Both the position numbers and the translations under genes were made by a program. This document shows positions 12,768 through 15,753 of a stretch of 15,753 nucleotides of DNA, in pieces; position 1 is the stretch's first letter; every line of letters begins with the position of its first letter. The notes under the pieces are model-generated. The model was given only the letters and a program-made list of their open reading frames with translations. It made no database searches and was not told the origin of the DNA. The stretch spans positions 1 to 15,753 of the forward strand of contig JAJZZT010000491.1 in assembly GCA_021797415.1 (NCBI GenBank), given 5' to 3'. This DNA is from Bacillota bacterium. GTDB lineage: Bacteria > Bacillota > Bacilli > Alicyclobacillales > SLC66.

Positions 12768-14081
12768 GTGGGAAATCGTCTGCTCCGCAACAAAAAATGG
12801 CTGGCCGCATCAAGCGCGCTGCTTGTGGCCGGCGCTGCGGTCTCGTTTGCCGGTTCCGCGTCCGCGGCGGTGAAACACGCGCCCGCCAATGTCACGCACA
12901 TCGTGTTTTGGTACGGCCACAGTTCCGGACAACTGCACCTTGCCGTGGAGGCTGAGGTCAAGCAATTCAACGCGACGCACCCGACGATTGCGGTGCAACC
13001 CCTTGTGGTGCACGCGACGAACAAGGGCGTCGCGGCGTTTCTTGCCCACAAGGCGCCGAACGTCGCCATGATCACCACGGCGGAGGCGCAGAAGTTCGTC
13101 AGCGCAGGTGCCGTCATGAATCTGAAGCCTTTTCTGGCGGGCAAAAGCGGCCTGACCGCCGCGCAGATCCGCGCCGACTACTATCCCGCAGTGTGGCAGG
13201 ACATGCAGGCGGCGGGCGGGAAACAGTACATGATGCCGTTGGAGAAAAAGTCCAGCATCGTGCTCTACTACAATGAAGATCTGTTCAAAAAGGCGCACAT
13301 CGCCGCCCCGCCGAAGACATGGGAGCAGTTGGTGGCGGACGCTTTCAAGATCAACGCGCTCGGCAAAACGTACCACGGGATCGAATGGACCCCGTCCGTC
13401 CGCCAGTTTTTCGTCATGACAATGGATTTCGGCGGCTCGGTGTGGACGAACGCCGCCAAGACGCAGTTTAACCTCAACAATGCCGGCGCCATAAAGGCGT
13501 TCGCGATGCTGCGCAACATGGTTGCCAACCATGTGCTGATTCCGACATCCGGCTACAACTATCAACTGGATTTTGGCACCGGTCATGTCGGCCTCCTGAT
13601 TGACGCCTCGGCCGGCTACACGTATGATCTCGCCTCCGTCGGCGGCAAGTTCCCGATGCTCGCCGCATCCGCCCCGTTCGGCCCGGCGGGCAGAAACTAC
13701 AATTATATCAACGGCGCGTCGCTCGTCATGTTCAATCAAGGTACGGCGGCGCAGCGGCAGGCCGCCTGGACGTTCATGAAGTGGATGTCGGGGCCGCAGA
13801 ACAACACCTACTGGAACGAACACACGAACTACCTTCCGCTCGGTCCCGCCGGCATGCGCATGATGAAGCCGTTCTACGCGAAAAATCCGGCGTGGGCCGC
13901 CTCGTATTCCAATCCGTCCTACTGGATGATCAAGCCGGTCAACCCGAACTACGACTCGGCAAAGACGGCCATGATGTCCGATTTCATGAAGGGCCTGCTC
14001 GGTCAGGAGTCCATCCAGACCGCGCTTGCCAATATGACCAAAGACGGCAATACGTACATGTCGGGTCAGCAGAGGTTGTGA
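12768..14081 (+). CDS. Sugar-type ABC transporter solute-binding protein (no lipobox)
   Basis: This is the extracellular binding component of a CUT1-like (maltose/glycerol-phosphate/oligosaccharide type) ABC importer. Residues 1-34 are a signal peptide ending GSASAAVKHAP, which suits signal peptidase I (ASA cleavage). There is no cysteine, so it is not a lipoprotein, which is unusual for a single-membrane bacterium. The mature part has the family-1 binding-protein pattern: strand HIVFWYG, helix VEAEVKQFNATHPTIAVQPL, then MMPLEKKSSIVLYYNEDLFKK and PPKTWEQLVADAFKINALG, then AAWTFMKWMSGPQNNTYW near the C terminus. Its aromatic-rich composition suits sugar binding. At 437 residues it is normal. 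GTG 12768 follows GGGGGG at eight bases. The gene heads a binding protein-permease-permease set; the sugar is not known, mannan oligosaccharides being a reasonable guess. Confidence 0.9.
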   Translation: MGNRLLRNKKWLAASSALLVAGAAVSFAGSASAAVKHAPANVTHIVFWYGHSSGQLHLAVEAEVKQFNATHPTIAVQPLVVHATNKGVAAFLAHKAPNVAMITTAEAQKFVSAGAVMNLKPFLAGKSGLTAAQIRADYYPAVWQDMQAAGGKQYMMPLEKKSSIVLYYNEDLFKKAHIAAPPKTWEQLVADAFKINALGKTYHGIEWTPSVRQFFVMTMDFGGSVWTNAAKTQFNLNNAGAIKAFAMLRNMVANHVLIPTSGYNYQLDFGTGHVGLLIDASAGYTYDLASVGGKFPMLAASAPFGPAGRNYNYINGASLVMFNQGTAAQRQAAWTFMKWMSGPQNNTYWNEHTNYLPLGPAGMRMMKPFYAKNPAWAASYSNPSYWMIKPVNPNYDSAKTAMMSDFMKGLLGQESIQTALANMTKDGNTYMSGQQRL

Positions 14082-14085
14082 GCGA

Positions 14086-15033
14086 GTGGCTTATTCGAGC
14101 GAGTTGATGCGCCCGCGTGACCGCACCGCCCGCGCCACGGTTCTCGTCCGCGCCAGGGGGCGCAGGAATCTGTTGGCCGCCGCGGCCATGCTGGCGCCCG
14201 CACTTGTGTTTCTCGCCGTGTTTGTCTATATCCCGTCTGTCATGGCGTTCGCTCTCGCGTTCTGGCACTATCACCTGCTCGGGGTCAACACGACCTGGGC
14301 AGGCTGGTCCAATTTCACCGACGCGCTGTCCTTCAACATTTTTCAGCAGTCTCTGTGGAACACGGCGTACTACGCGTTGATGATGATCCCGGCCATTCTC
14401 ATCCTTTCCGTGGCCATCGCGCTGATGATCAACCGCGCTTCGCGCTTCTACAGTTTCATCCGCACCCTGATCCTGCTGCCTTACGCGACGCCGGCCGTCG
14501 GGACCGCGATCGGCTGGCTGTGGATCTTCGATCCGACATACGGGCTGGCCAACGGGTTGCTGCACGCGCTCGGGCTGCCGATGTCGCAGTGGCTGCAGTC
14601 GCCGTCGATGGCGATGCCTTCCGTCGTCATCTACTCGCTCTGGCACGGCGTCGGATTTGACGTCGTGATCGTCATGTCGGCGCTCGCCAGTCTGCCCGGC
14701 GGCGTGCTGGAGGCGGCAGCCGTCGACGGCGCCGACGCGTGGCGGCGGTTTTGGCGGATCACGCTGCCGCTTATTTCGCCCACGATCTTTTTTATCACCA
14801 TCGTCACGACGATCGGCGCGCTGCAGAGCTTTGCCCAGCTCTACGCGCTCTCAGGCGGCACGGGCGGTCCGGAATACGCCACGACCACCACGCTCTTTCT
14901 GATCTACGAGACGGCGTTCGTCTACAATCACTACTCCTATGCATCGGCCATGGCCATCATCCTCGTCGCGATCATTCTGGCCTTGACGCTCTTCCAGCGC
15001 TGGGTCGGCAAGCGCATCGTATTCTATCAATAA
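14086..15033 (+). CDS. Sugar ABC transporter permease (MalF/UgpA type)
   Basis: This is the first membrane subunit of the CUT1-like importer. It has six hydrophobic segments in about 300 residues, from MLAPALVFLAVFVYIPSVMA to the final AMAIILVAIILALTLF. The cytoplasmic coupling (EAA) loop is clear: EAAAVDGADAWRRFWRITLP, which contacts the ATPase. The N-terminal 25 residues are basic (RPRDRTARATVLVRARGRR), consistent with the inside. GTG 14086 starts only four bases after the binding-protein stop, with a weak AGAGG about 10 bases upstream, so translation is probably coupled; ATG 14107 is an alternative. At 315 residues the length is normal. It follows the binding protein and precedes the partner permease in one operon. 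No ATPase gene is seen, as in many Bacillota where a shared MsmX-type ATPase serves. Confidence 0.93.
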   Translation: MAYSSELMRPRDRTARATVLVRARGRRNLLAAAAMLAPALVFLAVFVYIPSVMAFALAFWHYHLLGVNTTWAGWSNFTDALSFNIFQQSLWNTAYYALMMIPAILILSVAIALMINRASRFYSFIRTLILLPYATPAVGTAIGWLWIFDPTYGLANGLLHALGLPMSQWLQSPSMAMPSVVIYSLWHGVGFDVVIVMSALASLPGGVLEAAAVDGADAWRRFWRITLPLISPTIFFITIVTTIGALQSFAQLYALSGGTGGPEYATTTTLFLIYETAFVYNHYSYASAMAIILVAIILALTLFQRWVGKRIVFYQ

Positions 15034-15041
15034 ATCACTGG

Positions 15042-15061
15042 CTCCGGCAGCCCGCCGGGAG
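15042..15061 (+). other. Small hairpin between the two permease genes
   Basis: CTCCGGC (15042-15048) pairs with GCCGGGAG (15054-15061) with one bulge and a 5-base loop. It abuts the ribosome site of the second permease and has no T-run, so it is not a terminator. It may affect translation or RNA processing, or be incidental. Confidence 0.3.
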
Positions 15062-15078
15062 AGGAGGTCCCCTTTCGC

Positions 15079-15753
15079 ATGAAACTGCGCCTTCGCAGGC
15101 AATTGCAGGCGTTCGTCGCGCTTTGCGTCGGTTTGTCCTTCCTGTTGCCGCTTTACGTTTCGCTCGTCACGTCCCTGGACACACGGGCGCACGTCTTCAC
15201 GTTTCCGCCGCACCTGTCGCTCGACTGGCAATGGGAGAACTATGCGCGGGCGTGGCACATGTTCCGCTGGATGATGTACTTTGGCAACACGCTGTTCATC
15301 GCGGGCGTCACCATCGCGCTGGCTCTGACAACGTCGGTCCTTGCGGCGTATGCGCTCAGCTTCATTGAGTTTCGCGGACGCGAGGCGGTGTTCGTGGCCA
15401 TCCTGCTTGTCATGATGATTCCGGGCGAGGCGCAGTTGATCCCCAATTTTGTGACGCTGAACCTGCTGCACCTGCTCGACACGTACTGGGCGCAGATTCT
15501 GCCGTACGGCGTGTCGGTCTTCGGCATTTTTCTCCTCCGGCAATTTTTTCTCTCGTTGCCCAAGGACTACTGGGAGGCGGCGCGCATGGACGGGTGCGGT
15601 CATCTGCGCTTTCTCTGGTCGATCGCGCTGCCGCTGTGCCGGCCTGTGCTGTTCACCATCGCTCTCTACATCTTCATCGGATCGTGGAATTCGCTCATGT
15701 GGCCGCTGATGGTGACGCAGAGTCACAATGTCCAGCCGGTGGAGGTGGCTCTG
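15079..15753 (+). CDS. Sugar ABC transporter permease (MalG/UgpE type), 3' end outside window
   Basis: This is the second membrane subunit of the importer, pairing with the MalF-type permease upstream. The frame runs open from ATG 15079 to the window edge, giving 225 residues of an expected 270-280. It starts MKLRLRRQLQAFVALCVG with the first helix SFLLPLYVSLVTSLDTR. The periplasmic-side segment with WENYARAWH follows, then helices around NTLFIAGVTIALALTTSVLA and AILLVMMIPGEAQLIPNFV. The coupling loop is clear: WEAARMDGCGHLRFLWSIAL then PLCRPVL. The ribosome site GAGGAGGT (15061-15068) is strong but 10 bases from the ATG. The gene lies 45 bp after the first permease in the same operon. An ATPase or further sugar genes could follow outside the window. 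Confidence 0.92.
   Translation, partial: MKLRLRRQLQAFVALCVGLSFLLPLYVSLVTSLDTRAHVFTFPPHLSLDWQWENYARAWHMFRWMMYFGNTLFIAGVTIALALTTSVLAAYALSFIEFRGREAVFVAILLVMMIPGEAQLIPNFVTLNLLHLLDTYWAQILPYGVSVFGIFLLRQFFLSLPKDYWEAARMDGCGHLRFLWSIALPLCRPVLFTIALYIFIGSWNSLMWPLMVTQSHNVQPVEVAL

Noticed and set aside
12810..13823. 337-codon antisense frame opposite the binding-protein gene
   Set aside because: It is a GC-rich shadow frame, rich in Arg, His and Gly, with no domain. The plus strand has a clear binding-protein reading with signal peptide.
14851..15726. 291-codon antisense frame opposite the permease genes
   Set aside because: Its composition (Arg, His, Gln, Asp) is that of the complement of membrane-protein codons. 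Both permeases are clear on the plus strand.
1..15753. tRNA or rRNA genes, insertion-sequence transposases, or phage genes
   Set aside because: I looked for tRNA-like cloverleaf ends, rRNA-like stretches and transposase or integrase motifs and saw none.

Overview
The window looks like the chromosome of a GC-rich Gram-positive bacterium of the Bacillota. Most starts are preceded by strong AGGAGG-type ribosome sites, GTG starts are common, and methyl-phosphotriester and O6-methylguanine repair sit in separate adjacent genes (adaA, adaB) as in Bacillus. Secreted enzymes carry Gram-positive type export signals, and the secreted mannanase has almost no lysine, as often seen in acid-exposed enzymes. 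An Alicyclobacillus-like acidophile would fit, but that is inference.

Region 1 (1-5280, plus strand) is a mannan-use locus. It holds the 3' part of a cytoplasmic GH38 alpha-mannosidase, a divergent homocysteine S-methyltransferase-family protein, an array of eleven 11-bp tandem repeats, and a secreted GH76 endo-alpha-1,6-mannanase with a C-terminal carbohydrate-binding-like domain. A near-perfect rho-independent terminator closes it. The likely logic is that GH76 cuts fungal or yeast alpha-mannan outside the cell, short oligosaccharides are imported, and GH38 trims them inside.

Region 2 (5281-9195, mostly minus strand) holds a broken EamA/DMT exporter, an intact MFS transporter, a second EamA-like scrap, the overlapping adaA-adaB alkylation-repair pair, and an Lrp/AsnC regulator. 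Region 3 (9339-11408) holds a collapsed amino-acid permease divergent from the Lrp gene. Inside its 3' end starts alkA (3-methyladenine glycosylase), followed by a convergent Nudix hydrolase. Direct repair and base excision of alkylated DNA are therefore encoded close together. Decaying transporter genes separate them.

Region 4 (11409-11883) is about 475 bp without a recognisable gene. It contains a palindromic, MITE-like repeat fragment, an AT-rich stretch and a possible promoter with repeated sites. Region 5 (11884 to the end, plus strand) is an apparent operon: a stand-alone DUF692/MNIO-type TIM-barrel protein with all its metal-ligand positions, a sugar-type solute-binding protein without a lipobox, and two MalF/MalG-like permeases, the second cut by the window edge. 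No ATPase gene is visible, so the importer probably shares an MsmX-type ATPase encoded elsewhere.

The items most worth a second look are the MNIO enzyme without a visible peptide substrate beside a sugar importer, the 11-bp repeat array in front of the mannanase, the hairpin that could hide the ribosome site of the binding-protein gene, and the two related EamA remnants.
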